Source of the DNA: CAZGAQ01 sp964523405
Lineage (GTDB): Bacteria > Planctomycetota > Phycisphaerae > UBA1845 > Fen-1342
Direction of reading: 5' to 3'
Length of the DNA stretch: 64,000 nucleotides
Assembly (NCBI GenBank): GCA_964523405.1
Contig: CAZGAQ010000005.1
Span: 1 to 64,000, forward strand
Numbering within the stretch: position 1 is the first letter of the stretch; the number at the start of each line of letters is the position of its first letter. The notes beneath the pieces are model-generated. The model ran no database searches. It was not told the DNA's origin and saw only the letters and a list, made by a program, of their open reading frames with translations. Of the stretch, positions 7,341-16,500 are shown piece by piece. Both the position numbers and the translations under genes were made by a program.

Positions 7341-9383
7341 CTAGAGCATGACGCGGCGGTTGTAGAGCCACCATTCGAGGAGGACGACGGCCAGGGCGAC
7401 GCCGATGAAATACCGCCAGACCTCGGGGGTCGCCGACTTGATCGCGTCGACCTCTTTGATCTGCTGGCTGCCGATGGCGAGTGGCCCGGCTGGCGGGGCG
7501 ATGTCGCTCTCGGCGTCGTCTTCCAGGTTCACCGCGAAGCGGTCACGGCCGGGGACGCCCTTTTCGACTTCGTAAACGCCGACGCGATCGGCGCCGCCGT
7601 AGTACGCCACGCCGGCGGCGTCCGGGGTCAGCGCGACGTGCTCACCGCCGGGCCGCAACAGGCTGAGGTGATCCACACCGGCCGGGGCAGGAATGCTGAG
7701 CGTTTCGCCGGGGCGCAAGGAACCGCGGTCCTCGGTGCCACCGCCCAGGAAGCGCAGGGCATTGTAGACGAAGATGGGGAAGCTGCGTTTGGTCCACCAG
7801 GTACTACGCTCGACGGGGAAGGTGAGGATCAGAAACTGGCGGCCCTTGTCGGCGTAGCGCACCAGGACGGGGCCCTGGGGGCCTTCCACGAGGGTTTCGG
7901 CCTGCTTGGGGGCTGCGAGGACGAAGCTCTCGCCGACGTAGACGTACTCCAGCGCGACGTAGCGCAGGACGGGATGCGTCTCGTCCCACCAGATCAGGGG
8001 GTGATTCCGGAGGGTCTCACCGGGCTGGAAGCCTTCGAGGGCGGGCACGCAGCCCATGAAGAGGTAGTTGCCCATCGGCAGGCGCTTGGGTTGGTACTTG
8101 TCGAAGACGACCACGTCAAAGGTGCACTGCCCATCGGCCTCGTACTGGCCACCGGCGTTGGCTTCCCAGGCGGCCGGTTCGATGAAAGGATGCTCCTGCA
8201 GCGGCAGGCCGGGCAACACGCCGTCGAGCAGCTTGTTGCGTTCGGTGACCACCAGGACGCGCAGCTTGCGCGGCGGGGGGACAATCGCCCATGCCCGATT
8301 GTCGACGGCCAGGCGATCGTCGTGGGAGAGGCGCGCCTCGAGCAGCGCAGCATGCTCCAGGGGGAGCTCGAAACTCAGGGAGGCCGAGTTACGCTCGTCC
8401 TGAACCGCGGGCGCGGCGGAGTCGGTCGCGGCGGAAGTGGGTTGGGGATGGAGGGGGGGCTGAGCGGCCAGTTCCAGCGACTTGGTGGCGGCCAAGGTGC
8501 CGTCCACATACAGCGAGACATCGGTCTTGGCCGCTTCGCCGCCGAAGTTGCGGACTGTCAGATAGACGCTGAGCAGTTCGGGGCGCTCATAGTTGCGCTG
8601 CGTGCGCAGGGCGGTGATGCCGAGGTTTTCCGTCTCGCGGCCGATCTGCAGGCGTTCCAGCGTGCCGGCCTTGAGCACGAGATGCTCGAGGTTGCCAACG
8701 CGTCCGTCCGAGATCAGCACGAGCTTGGCCGGCGGCGCGGCGGAGACGGGGGTGCCTTCCATGGCCTCGGTGATCATGGTGGGCGGCGCCATGTAGGCCT
8801 CGGCCAGTTTGAGGGCCTCGCTCATGTCGGTGCGACCATCGGTGGGCTCGATGCGCTGGATGAGGTCCTCCAGGTCGCTCGTGTTCGTCGTGAACGGCGA
8901 GACGATCGTGGCGCGGTCGGAGAACGCCATCACCATGACCTGCGTGCGCGGGTCGGCGCCGGCGAGGGAGAAGAACGAGCGCCAGCCGCTGGCGCGGCGG
9001 TTGAAAGTCTTCGCCAGGCGGACGGCCTGTTCCTTGGCCAGTTCCAGGCGCGTACGTCCGTCGGCCTCACGTGTATTCATCGAAGCGGAGCGGTCGATCA
9101 GCAGCACGACGCGCTCGGCGTCCGCCACGGTGGTGCGCACGATGGGCCGGGCGAGGGCCACGATGGCGAGGGCGAGAATGAGCAGTTGCAGGAGGAGCAA
9201 GAGATTCTTGCGGAGTTTCTGAAAAGGCGCGTTGACCTGCAGGTCCTGCACGGCCCGTTTCCACAGCAGCGTGGAAGGGACGGTTTGCTCGCGCCGGCGC
9301 AGCTTGAGAAAGTAGAGGATGAGCAGAGCCGGTATAACGGCCGCGGCGATCCAAAGGGCCCACAGATTGAGGAAACTCACCAC
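7341..9383 (-). CDS. BatA-domain and von Willebrand factor A membrane protein
   Basis: A 680-residue protein. The N-terminus has two membrane spans (about 8-27 and 60-80) matching the BatA/aerotolerance N-terminal domain. A VWA domain follows, with a metal-binding MIDAS start DRSAS at 97-101 and later conserved Thr/Asp positions (DGRTDMSEAL). Residues ~330-640 hold immunoglobulin-like and class-I-glutamine-amidotransferase-like segments usual in planctomycete members, and a span near 658-676 ends the protein. Such proteins often accompany MoxR ATPases, but none is adjacent here. The start is GTG at 9383 with GGGAG upstream; a GTG one codon on is equally possible. Confidence 0.82.
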   Translation of the reverse strand: MVSFLNLWALWIAAAVIPALLILYFLKLRRREQTVPSTLLWKRAVQDLQVNAPFQKLRKNLLLLLQLLILALAIVALARPIVRTTVADAERVVLLIDRSASMNTREADGRTRLELAKEQAVRLAKTFNRRASGWRSFFSLAGADPRTQVMVMAFSDRATIVSPFTTNTSDLEDLIQRIEPTDGRTDMSEALKLAEAYMAPPTMITEAMEGTPVSAAPPAKLVLISDGRVGNLEHLVLKAGTLERLQIGRETENLGITALRTQRNYERPELLSVYLTVRNFGGEAAKTDVSLYVDGTLAATKSLELAAQPPLHPQPTSAATDSAAPAVQDERNSASLSFELPLEHAALLEARLSHDDRLAVDNRAWAIVPPPRKLRVLVVTERNKLLDGVLPGLPLQEHPFIEPAAWEANAGGQYEADGQCTFDVVVFDKYQPKRLPMGNYLFMGCVPALEGFQPGETLRNHPLIWWDETHPVLRYVALEYVYVGESFVLAAPKQAETLVEGPQGPVLVRYADKGRQFLILTFPVERSTWWTKRSFPIFVYNALRFLGGGTEDRGSLRPGETLSIPAPAGVDHLSLLRPGGEHVALTPDAAGVAYYGGADRVGVYEVEKGVPGRDRFAVNLEDDAESDIAPPAGPLAIGSQQIKEVDAIKSATPEVWRYFIGVALAVVLLEWWLYNRRVML

Positions 9384-9566
9384 CGCACTCCCGGGGGACT
9401 GGCGCGGATTCTAGCGGAAGGGGGCGGGAGGGGAAACGCGCGCGGGGCGGAAGACGAAATGCGACGAGCGAGGGCGGTGCCGGGGTACCTGGCAACGGCG
9501 CGCGGCCCGCCGCGCTCCCGACGCCGCTCCGCAATCGGCACCGGGGACGAGCGGGTAGCGCGCCGG

Positions 9567-10589
9567 CTACTTCAGCAGGTGTGAATCCGTCGCGGTCAGC
9601 GGCCCTTCGCGGCCGGTGTAGGCCGTCACGTTGCTGAGGGTCCAGATGTTATCACCGTCGATTCCGGCGTAAGGCGTGGTGGCCCAACGCACCTCGCCGC
9701 CGATGGCGAGGACGTTCTGGCCAGAGCCCTGGTGGGCCTGCGAATTGCGGGCCAGCGGGTCGGCGCCGGGCAGACGCTGGGCACTGAACAACGGCACGCC
9801 GTTCGCGAAGAGCGGATTTTCGTCTGCCAGGAGCGGCAGACGGCGATCGTCGTTTGTCGAGGGCCGCACGCCGGCCATGTTCTGGTAGGCGTAGCTGACG
9901 TTGCGGGCTTCGAGAAAGTCGTCATGCCGGGCGACTTCGCCGCGGGGCATGGGCACGTGCTGCTGCGACGGGCACACGAATAAGCGCGGGTCGGCCACGA
10001 ATGCCATCCGCAGGAGCGGGTACATGTGGCGCCGATTGGGTACGACCGTCAGGCTCGGATCGGTGGTGGGCTGCCATGAGGCCTGCCGGTCCCAGCCGGC
10101 GAAGGGGAAGCTGGCGTTGAACGTGCCGGCGTACTGCTGGAGACCCATGCCCAGGGAAGCGAGGTTCGCGGAGCAGCCCATGCGCTGCTGCCGCTCGCGC
10201 ATGTGGAGCATGCCCGGCACGCCGATGCCGATGGCGAACACGATCAGGGCCGCAACGGCGATGATGTCGCGGAGATTACCCAGGCGGATGACACGCTCGC
10301 TGCCGCGCTCGACGGCCTCGGTCAGGGCGTCGCTGCGCCGGATGACGCGCGGGGGCGGACCGGCCTGAAGCACGCGGGCGCGGCTGCGGGCCGCCAAATC
10401 CGCCGGGGCGCGCCGTTCGGCCGCGCTATCCAGCGCACGAAACACGGCGGTGAGCGCCTCATCCTGCGCGGTAAGGGCCGGATCGGCGGCGATCTGGCGC
10501 TGCAAATCCGCCTGCTCGGCTGCGGACAAGTGTCCCAGGTGCAGGTCGAGCAAGCGCGGGTCGAACTCAAAATCACGGGCTACCGACAT
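9567..10589 (-). CDS. Anti-sigma-like membrane protein with DUF1559/pilin-like C-terminal domain
   Basis: A 340-residue protein encoded 21 bases after the ECF sigma gene. Residues 1-100 are a soluble, Ala/Arg-rich helical region typical of anti-sigma N-termini, followed by one span (about 108-127). Directly after the span comes R-QQR-x-GCSANLASLGMGLQQY, the pattern that opens planctomycete DUF1559 pseudopilin-like domains. Near the C-terminus AHQGSGQNVLAIGGEVRW corresponds to their 'H-X9-DG' motif, with Gly replacing Asp. It probably holds the sigma factor at the membrane and senses something outside. The sensing role is inference. Confidence 0.7.
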   Translation of the reverse strand: MSVARDFEFDPRLLDLHLGHLSAAEQADLQRQIAADPALTAQDEALTAVFRALDSAAERRAPADLAARSRARVLQAGPPPRVIRRSDALTEAVERGSERVIRLGNLRDIIAVAALIVFAIGIGVPGMLHMRERQQRMGCSANLASLGMGLQQYAGTFNASFPFAGWDRQASWQPTTDPSLTVVPNRRHMYPLLRMAFVADPRLFVCPSQQHVPMPRGEVARHDDFLEARNVSYAYQNMAGVRPSTNDDRRLPLLADENPLFANGVPLFSAQRLPGADPLARNSQAHQGSGQNVLAIGGEVRWATTPYAGIDGDNIWTLSNVTAYTGREGPLTATDSHLLK

Positions 10590-10610
10590 GCCGCATCACC
10601 CTCCAGGCTA

Positions 10611-11204
10611 CTATTCCGGCGTCGAGGCCTTGGTGGCGGCCTGCCACAACTGGGCGAAATGGTTCACCGCGCTGTGCAGCCGCGATTTCACCGTTCCGAC
10701 CGGGATCCCCAGAATCTCCGCGATTTCCGCGTAGGGTAGCTTCTGGTAGTAACCCAGGATCAGAATCATGCGTAAGTGTTCCGGCATCTGGGCCACAATG
10801 GCGCGCACCTGATTGATCTGTTCCGTCACATCGAGTTGCTCGTCCGCCGGCGTCGCGCTCGATTCGAGCAGCGCCGAGGGGGCGGGGGCATCCGTAGCGC
10901 CCGCCACCGTGTCGAGCGATTGCAGGGGTCGTCGGCCGCGCGACCGCATGTAGTCCCGTGCCTTGTTGGCCGCGATCGTGTACACCCACGGCTTGAAGGT
11001 CCGCTGGGCGTCGAAACTGGCGGCCGCCAGGTGCACCTGCAGGAACGTCTCCTGGACAAGGTCTTCCGCGACCGTGGCGTTGCCGACGAAGCGCTGGAAG
11101 AAGCCGAACAGCCCATCCACGTAACGGGCGACGAGGGCGTCAAACGCTCCAGCCTGACCGGCCAGATGATCCGCCAACAATTCCTCGTCGCGTCGAAGCT
11201 CCAC
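10611..11204 (-). CDS. ECF-type RNA polymerase sigma factor
   Basis: A 197-residue sigma-70 family ECF factor. Region 2 lies at about residues 20-90 (FVGNATVAEDLVQETFLQVH; KPWVYTIAANKARDY) and region 4 at about 135-187, with the helix-turn-helix LPYAEIAEILGIPVGTVKSR. The linker between them is longer than usual and Ala/Ser-rich. Translation appears to start at GTG 11204 with GAGG 8 bases upstream. The next gene on the strand is a membrane anti-sigma-like protein, so this is a classic sigma/anti-sigma pair for an extracytoplasmic signal. Confidence 0.92.
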   Translation of the reverse strand: MELRRDEELLADHLAGQAGAFDALVARYVDGLFGFFQRFVGNATVAEDLVQETFLQVHLAAASFDAQRTFKPWVYTIAANKARDYMRSRGRRPLQSLDTVAGATDAPAPSALLESSATPADEQLDVTEQINQVRAIVAQMPEHLRMILILGYYQKLPYAEIAEILGIPVGTVKSRLHSAVNHFAQLWQAATKASTPE

Positions 11205-11361
11205 AGGCTCAACCTCTATTACGCCGGCCAGCGCGGCGGGTTCGGAGGGGCTACCACGGTCTATTGGGGAAAGTCGTCTCCAGCAGCACGGATATTCGCG
11301 GGCTCGGCCGCGACGAGCGACGATACGCTAAGCAGTGCTGCAAACGCGAGTTACGCATGCC

Positions 11362-12189
11362 TCAGGCCGGGTTTGCTCCAGAGGGGCGCTTGGGTGGTGC
11401 CGCCGCGCGTTCCGCCAACTTGAACAGGCGCACCGCGTTGTCCACGGTGACTTGGCGGAAATGCATGGCACTCAATGACTTGCGCAGCTCTTCCAGGAGG
11501 ACGATGTGTCGCGGCATGTGGGCATCGCCATAGCTCAGGGCGTTGGTCCCATACAAGACACGATCTCCACCCAGGGCGCGGACGGCGCCGCGCGTCCAAT
11601 CGGCTGTCGCGTGCGACGTGTCCAGATACAGGTCCGCTGTGCCATGCTGGCGTGCGTGGCGAGCAACGTCGAGCGACGCGGCGCGAATGGCGTCGGTCGC
11701 GTCACAGTGGCACAACACGCAAGGCACGGTCGTGTACCGCCGGGCCAGGTCGTAAATCCGGTTCGGCGCCGCGCCCGGGGAGTTGCTCACACAGAAGACC
11801 GCAGGGCAGCCGCGCGCGGCCAGAGCGGCCATGTACGGCTCCAGCAGGCTGGCTGTGACTTCGTAGTTGTTGGCGGCGGGCGCGAAGAGCGCGCCCGCAA
11901 AGGGGTCCAGCGCCAGAGCCCCGGCAAGCACCGTGGGATGGCTGTCCACCCGGCCGGGGCGTACCCAGTACAGGGGGACCAGGCGCGGCTGGGTGCGGCA
12001 GGCGTCCAGGGTGACCGCATTGGCATCGGCCTCGTCGAGATCGGGGGCGCCGGTCGGCAGCGCAGCAGCGTCGCGATTGGAGATCAGGAGCAGATCGACT
12101 CCGGCCGCGCCGGCGTACGTGGCGAGGCGCGCGGGTGTGGCGGCGCCGGGCGTCTTGTGGCCGAAGTGTCCGTGGATGTCGATGAGCAT
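11362..12189 (-). CDS. Amidohydrolase-2-like TIM-barrel protein
   Basis: A 275-residue protein opening with MLIDIHGHFGHK, whose His-x-His is the first metal-binding motif of metal-dependent amidohydrolases. Later motifs fit the amidohydrolase_2 group: CHCDATDAIRA, DTSHATADWTRGA and a final VLYGTNALSYGDAHMPRHI, where the family usually has a catalytic Asp (FGSD). Here Asn or the later Asp would have to serve, so activity is uncertain. The ATG at 12189 is chosen because GGAG lies 7 bases upstream and the HxH motif normally sits at the extreme N-terminus. It is divergent from the aminotransferase gene. Confidence 0.7.
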   Translation of the reverse strand: MLIDIHGHFGHKTPGAATPARLATYAGAAGVDLLLISNRDAAALPTGAPDLDEADANAVTLDACRTQPRLVPLYWVRPGRVDSHPTVLAGALALDPFAGALFAPAANNYEVTASLLEPYMAALAARGCPAVFCVSNSPGAAPNRIYDLARRYTTVPCVLCHCDATDAIRAASLDVARHARQHGTADLYLDTSHATADWTRGAVRALGGDRVLYGTNALSYGDAHMPRHIVLLEELRKSLSAMHFRQVTVDNAVRLFKLAERAAAPPKRPSGANPA

Positions 12190-12377
12190 GGGCGTCTCCG
12201 CGCGCGGGCGCACCACGAACCGGTTCAGTCGCCAAGCGGCAGCGGCATGCTACTCACAGCTCCGCGTGGCCGCAACCGCGAGCGTTGACGCGAGTGCGGG
12301 GGGATAGTAGGCTGCTACTCTTTCCCCCAGGTTCGCGCGACACGAACCGCAGGTGACCATTTTCAGGAACTCGTTGC

Positions 12378-13592
12378 ATGAGCATCAGCCAGATCGGGCG
12401 CTCCATCAGCGAATCCGCCACGCTGAAACTGAACGAAATGGCGGCCACACTGCGGGCCAAAGGCGAGCCGGTGATCCATCTCGGCGGCGGGGAACCCAAG
12501 AGCAAGCCGCCGATGGACGCGATCGTGACGGCGTCCGCGCTGCTGAATTCCGGCGAGATTCGGTACACGCCGGCGGATGGTATTCCGGCGCTGAAGAAGG
12601 CGATCATCCGGTATACGGAGGAGTTCTACGGGCGCTTCGTGCAGCCGGAGAACATCATCGCGTCGGGCGGCGCGAAGCAGTCGATCATGGTGGCGCTGCA
12701 GGCGATCCTTAACCCCCAGGAAGAGGTGGTCTATCCAGCGCCGTACTGGGTGAGCTATCCGGAGATGGCGAAGCTGTGCGGGGCGACAGGCGTGCCGGTG
12801 TACAGCGAGGACGGCTCGTTCTACCCGCGCATCCAGGACATCACGGCGAAGATCGGGCCGTACACGCGGGCGGTGATCATCAACAGCCCGAACAATCCGA
12901 CGGGTGCGATGTATCCGGAGTCGTTCATTGCCGAGATCGTCGAGCTGTGCGAGCAGCGCGACCTGTACCTGATCATGGACGACATCTATCACCGGCTGAT
13001 CTTCGACGGCCGGAAGCCGATCAACTGCTACAAGTACGCCAAGAAGCTCGACGAGAGCTCGAAGCTGATCGTCGTCAACGGCGTGTCCAAGCAGTACGCG
13101 ATGACAGGCTTCCGCATCGGCTGGGCGGTGGCGAACAAGGCGCTGATCAAGGTGATGACGAACATTCAGAGTCACCAGACGTCGGGGCCGTCGGCGTTGT
13201 GTCAGCAGGCGGCGGTGGGCGCGCTGAACGGGGTGCAGTCCAGCGTGGAGAGCCTGCGGATCACGCTGGAAAACAATCGGAACGTGCTGATTGACCGGCT
13301 CAAGTCGTTCAACGGCGTCAAAATCTCCAAGCCCGACGGCACGTTCTACTGCTTCGCGGACTTCAGCGCGTACGACAAGAGCTCGGCGCGGCTGGCCCAG
13401 AAGCTGCTCGACAAGGTGCGCGTGCTGGTCATGCCGGGCATCGAGTTTGGCCTGGACGGCTATCTGCGGATCAGCTACTGCGGGACGATCAAGGACATCA
13501 CCGAAGGCATCGAGCGCATGAAGTGGGTGCTGGACCCCAATGCACCGAGCGAGCTGTATATCGGGAATCGGAAGCTGGTACGGGATTGGTAG
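12378..13592 (+). CDS. Class I/II aminotransferase (aspartate aminotransferase-like)
   Basis: A 404-residue fold-type-I PLP enzyme. NNPTG at 172-176 and the Asp-containing DDIYHRLIF near 201-209 bind the cofactor. Lys238 in VSKQYAMTGFRIGW is the Schiff-base lysine, and the C-terminal LRISYCGT contributes the substrate-carboxylate arginine. The family transfers amino groups between amino acids and 2-oxo acids, and this one most resembles aspartate/aromatic aminotransferases of subgroup I-gamma. The substrate cannot be fixed from sequence. AGGA lies upstream of the ATG, but spacing is long. Confidence 0.88.
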   Translation: MSISQIGRSISESATLKLNEMAATLRAKGEPVIHLGGGEPKSKPPMDAIVTASALLNSGEIRYTPADGIPALKKAIIRYTEEFYGRFVQPENIIASGGAKQSIMVALQAILNPQEEVVYPAPYWVSYPEMAKLCGATGVPVYSEDGSFYPRIQDITAKIGPYTRAVIINSPNNPTGAMYPESFIAEIVELCEQRDLYLIMDDIYHRLIFDGRKPINCYKYAKKLDESSKLIVVNGVSKQYAMTGFRIGWAVANKALIKVMTNIQSHQTSGPSALCQQAAVGALNGVQSSVESLRITLENNRNVLIDRLKSFNGVKISKPDGTFYCFADFSAYDKSSARLAQKLLDKVRVLVMPGIEFGLDGYLRISYCGTIKDITEGIERMKWVLDPNAPSELYIGNRKLVRDW

Positions 13593-13618
13593 CCGTGTGT
13601 TGACACGGAGCTAGCGGA

Positions 13619-14257
13619 ATGGCGCGGAGAGCAAAGCGGCGACGTGCGGCGAGCGGAGCGCAGCAAGTGATGCCGCTCGCGCAGATCGAAGACGGTATCC
13701 ACGTCTTGCGCGGTCAGCGTGTGATGCTGGATCGTGACCTAGCCGCGTTCCACGGGGTGTCCACGCGACGTCTGAACGAGCCGGTCAAGCGTAACGCCGC
13801 GCGATTCCCCGCGGATTTCGCCTTCGTGTGGACGGCAGAGGAGTGGGGGGACTTGAAGTCGCAAATTGCGACATCAAGTTCCGGTTGGGGTGGACGCCGG
13901 AAGAGGCCGACGGCCTTCACGGAGCATGGCGCGCTGATGGCGCCGGGCATCCTAGCTTCGGAAACAGCGGTCGCGGTCAGCATTCTGGTCGTCCGCGCGT
14001 TCGTGCGGTTGCGGCGTATTTGGGCCACGGACGCGGACCTGGCGCGACGTCTGGAGAAACTCGAGCAGGAGTTCGTGGACAAGACGGCGGAGCATGCGGC
14101 GCACCTTCGACAGATCTACGAGTGGTTGCACGAATTGATGAACCCGCCGGAGCCGCCGAAGAAGGGGCGGATCGGGTTTGTGACGGATGCGGAGCCGTCG
14201 GTGCGGGCGTTGCCGCCGCGCACGGGGCGGCCGCAGGCACGAAGGCGAACGAGCTAA
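13619..14257 (+). CDS. ORF6N-domain protein
   Basis: A 212-residue protein. Residues ~18-110 match the ORF6N domain: IHVLRGQRVMLDRDLA, GVSTRRLNEPVKRN, RFPADFAF, LKSQIATSSSG and FTEHGALM. The domain is common in phage antirepressor-like and mobile-element proteins but is also chromosomal in many bacteria. A helical region at about 125-160 (DADLARRLEKLEQEF) could form a coiled coil, followed by a basic Pro/Arg tail. GGAG lies 8 bases before the ATG. No other phage gene is nearby, so it is best read as a stray DNA-binding or regulatory gene. Confidence 0.85.
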   Translation: MARRAKRRRAASGAQQVMPLAQIEDGIHVLRGQRVMLDRDLAAFHGVSTRRLNEPVKRNAARFPADFAFVWTAEEWGDLKSQIATSSSGWGGRRKRPTAFTEHGALMAPGILASETAVAVSILVVRAFVRLRRIWATDADLARRLEKLEQEFVDKTAEHAAHLRQIYEWLHELMNPPEPPKKGRIGFVTDAEPSVRALPPRTGRPQARRRTS

Positions 14258-14281
14258 CGACCCCACGCACGGAGTGGCATC

Positions 14282-15937
14282 ATGCCGAAGTACCTCGAAT
14301 TCCCCACCCCCGCGAGCAAGCAGGCCGGCGACTGGGCGAGCGACTACAAGCTGCACAACCTGGGGCTGGCGTACCTTGACAAGGTCTACTGGAACCTGCC
14401 CGACGCGGCGCTGTATGAGGAAGCGATCTTCCGCGGCGAGGGCCACCTGTCGACCGGGGGACCCTTCGTCGTCAATACCGGCCAGCACACCGCCCGGGCG
14501 GCCGCGGACAAGTTCATCGTGCAGGAGGAGTCCACGACCGACAAGATCTGGTGGGGTGAGTACAACCGGCCGTTCAGTCCGGACAAGTTCAACGCGCTGG
14601 TGGCGCGGCTGCAGTCGTACCTGATCGACGAAGAGCTGTTTGTGCAGGATTGCTACGCTGGGGCCGACCCGAACTACCGGATGCCGGTGCGCGTGATTAC
14701 GGAGAAGGCGTGGCACAGCCTGTTCGCGCGGAACATGTTCATCCCGGTGCAGAACCAGGACGAAGCGCGGCGGCACGTACCGGACTTCACGATCATCTCG
14801 CTGCCGGGGTTCAAGTGCGACACGCGTATTGATGGGACGCGTAGCGAGACGGCGATCCTGCTGAACTTCGCGGAGCGGCTGGCGATCATCGCGAACTCGG
14901 CATACGGCGGGGAAATCAAGAAGAGCGTGTTCACGATTCTCAACTTCCTGCTGCCGAACGAGGGCGTGCTGGCGATGCACTGCTCGGCGAACGTCGGGGC
15001 GGGTGGGGACGTGGCGCTGTTCTTCGGCCTGTCGGGCACGGGCAAGACGACGCTGTCGGCGGACCCGAAGCGGCGGCTGATCGGCGACGACGAGCACGGC
15101 TGGTCGGACGATGGCGTGTTCAACTTCGAGGGCGGGTGCTACGCGAAGGTGATCCGGCTGTCGGCCGAGCACGAGCCGCAGATTCACGCGTGCACGCACC
15201 GCTACGGGACGATCCTGGAGAACGTGGTCTTCGACCCGACGACGCGGAAGATCGACCTGAACGACGACCGGATCACGGAGAACACGCGGGCGTCGTACCC
15301 GCTGGAGTTCATCCCGAACGTGGTGCCCGAGAAGATGACGCGGACGCATCCGAAGAACGTCATCTTCCTGACGTGCGACGCGTCGGGCGTGATGCCGCCC
15401 ATTTGCCGGCTGAATCCCGAGCAGGCGATGTACCACTTCATCAGCGGGTACACGTCGAAGATCGCGGGCACCGAGATCGGCCTGGGTATCGAGCCGCAGA
15501 TCACGTTCAGCGCGTGCTTTGGCGCACCGTTCATGGTACACCATCCCTCGGTGTACGCCGCGCTGCTCAAGCAGAAGATGGGCAAGTTCGGCTGTACGTG
15601 CTGGCTGGTGAACACCGGCTGGACGGGCGGGTCGTTCGGGGTCGGCAAGCGCATGAGCATCCGGCACACGCGGGCGTTGCTGAATGCGGCGTTGGAGGGC
15701 AAGCTGAGCGACGTGAAGTTCCGCAAGGACAAGCTGTTCGCGTACGAGGTGCCGACGAGTTGCCCGGAGGTGCCGGCGGAGGTGCTCGATCCGGCCAGCA
15801 CCTGGGGGAACAAGGACGAGTACTGGAAGAAGTACGACGCGCTGGCGGCACGCTTCGCGGAGAATTTCAAGCTGTTTGCCTCGGGCTGCCCGGAAGAGGT
15901 GATCAAGGCCGGCCCGAAGCGGCTGACGCAGTTGTAG
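14282..15937 (+). CDS. pckA: Phosphoenolpyruvate carboxykinase (ATP)
   Basis: A 551-residue ATP-dependent PEPCK, which interconverts oxaloacetate + ATP and phosphoenolpyruvate + CO2 + ADP at the gate of gluconeogenesis. AYGGEIKKSVF (207-217) carries a substrate lysine. GLSGTGKTT (249-257) is the kinase-1a nucleotide loop, and GDDEHGW (268-274) and NFEGGCYAK supply metal ligands. TRASYPLEFIPN and the adenine-binding C-terminal region are intact. Length is near the usual ~535-550. GGAG precedes the ATG. Confidence 0.97.
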   Translation: MPKYLEFPTPASKQAGDWASDYKLHNLGLAYLDKVYWNLPDAALYEEAIFRGEGHLSTGGPFVVNTGQHTARAAADKFIVQEESTTDKIWWGEYNRPFSPDKFNALVARLQSYLIDEELFVQDCYAGADPNYRMPVRVITEKAWHSLFARNMFIPVQNQDEARRHVPDFTIISLPGFKCDTRIDGTRSETAILLNFAERLAIIANSAYGGEIKKSVFTILNFLLPNEGVLAMHCSANVGAGGDVALFFGLSGTGKTTLSADPKRRLIGDDEHGWSDDGVFNFEGGCYAKVIRLSAEHEPQIHACTHRYGTILENVVFDPTTRKIDLNDDRITENTRASYPLEFIPNVVPEKMTRTHPKNVIFLTCDASGVMPPICRLNPEQAMYHFISGYTSKIAGTEIGLGIEPQITFSACFGAPFMVHHPSVYAALLKQKMGKFGCTCWLVNTGWTGGSFGVGKRMSIRHTRALLNAALEGKLSDVKFRKDKLFAYEVPTSCPEVPAEVLDPASTWGNKDEYWKKYDALAARFAENFKLFASGCPEEVIKAGPKRLTQL

Positions 15938-16035
15938 GCGCCGGTCGGGCCCGGACCGTGTCGCCGGAGGGCGAGCCGCTCGGCAGCAACGGTGTGTGTG
16001 CGCGGCGGAGCACCTGCGCCGCGCGGGAGATTGCC

Positions 16036-16491
16036 ATGTGGCGCGTCGTAGTTTCACTGGCCGTCGCTCTGCTGTGCCTCGCGGGTTGTCCCTCGACCAG
16101 TAGCGAGGACCCGAACGCGACGACCGACCCCAACACGGTGACGGATCCGAATGCCGCCGCCACGCCCACCTGGCTGGACGGGGATTGGGTCGCCACGGCC
16201 ACCAGCGCCGGCGAGAGCAACAGCGGCTGCATTACGATCGCGCTGGGCAAGGTGACGAAGTGGGGCCACGGCTGCGCGGGTCAACTCCGGACGCTGCTGG
16301 CCACGCCGGCCGCGGTCGTGAGCGGCGACACGGCGAACATCTCGGTCACTGTTTTCTCCCTGACCGGCGGCATCACGATCATTGACATGCAGCTCCTGCG
16401 CGTCAGCGACACCTTGGCGACCGGGACGATCACTACGGTGAACCTGGGCAGTCAACCCTACTTGGGCTCGGTGACGCTCACGCGGCAATAG
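16036..16491 (+). CDS. Small predicted lipoprotein
   Basis: A 151-residue protein with a signal peptide ending in a lipobox-like LLCLAGC (Cys18), so it should be lipid-anchored. A low-complexity linker rich in Asp, Pro, Asn and Thr (repeats of DPN) follows, then a small beta-rich domain with two cysteines (SGCITIALG and HGCAGQL) that may form a disulphide. No family was recognised. GGAGA lies 5 bases before the ATG. The convergent xdhC gene ends 9 bases downstream. Confidence 0.75.
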   Translation: MWRVVVSLAVALLCLAGCPSTSSEDPNATTDPNTVTDPNAAATPTWLDGDWVATATSAGESNSGCITIALGKVTKWGHGCAGQLRTLLATPAAVVSGDTANISVTVFSLTGGITIIDMQLLRVSDTLATGTITTVNLGSQPYLGSVTLTRQ

Positions 16492-16500
16492 GCGGGACGG

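Noticed and set aside
7638..9584. A 648-codon plus-strand open frame
   Set aside because: It is antisense to the BatA/VWA gene and low in sequence variety.
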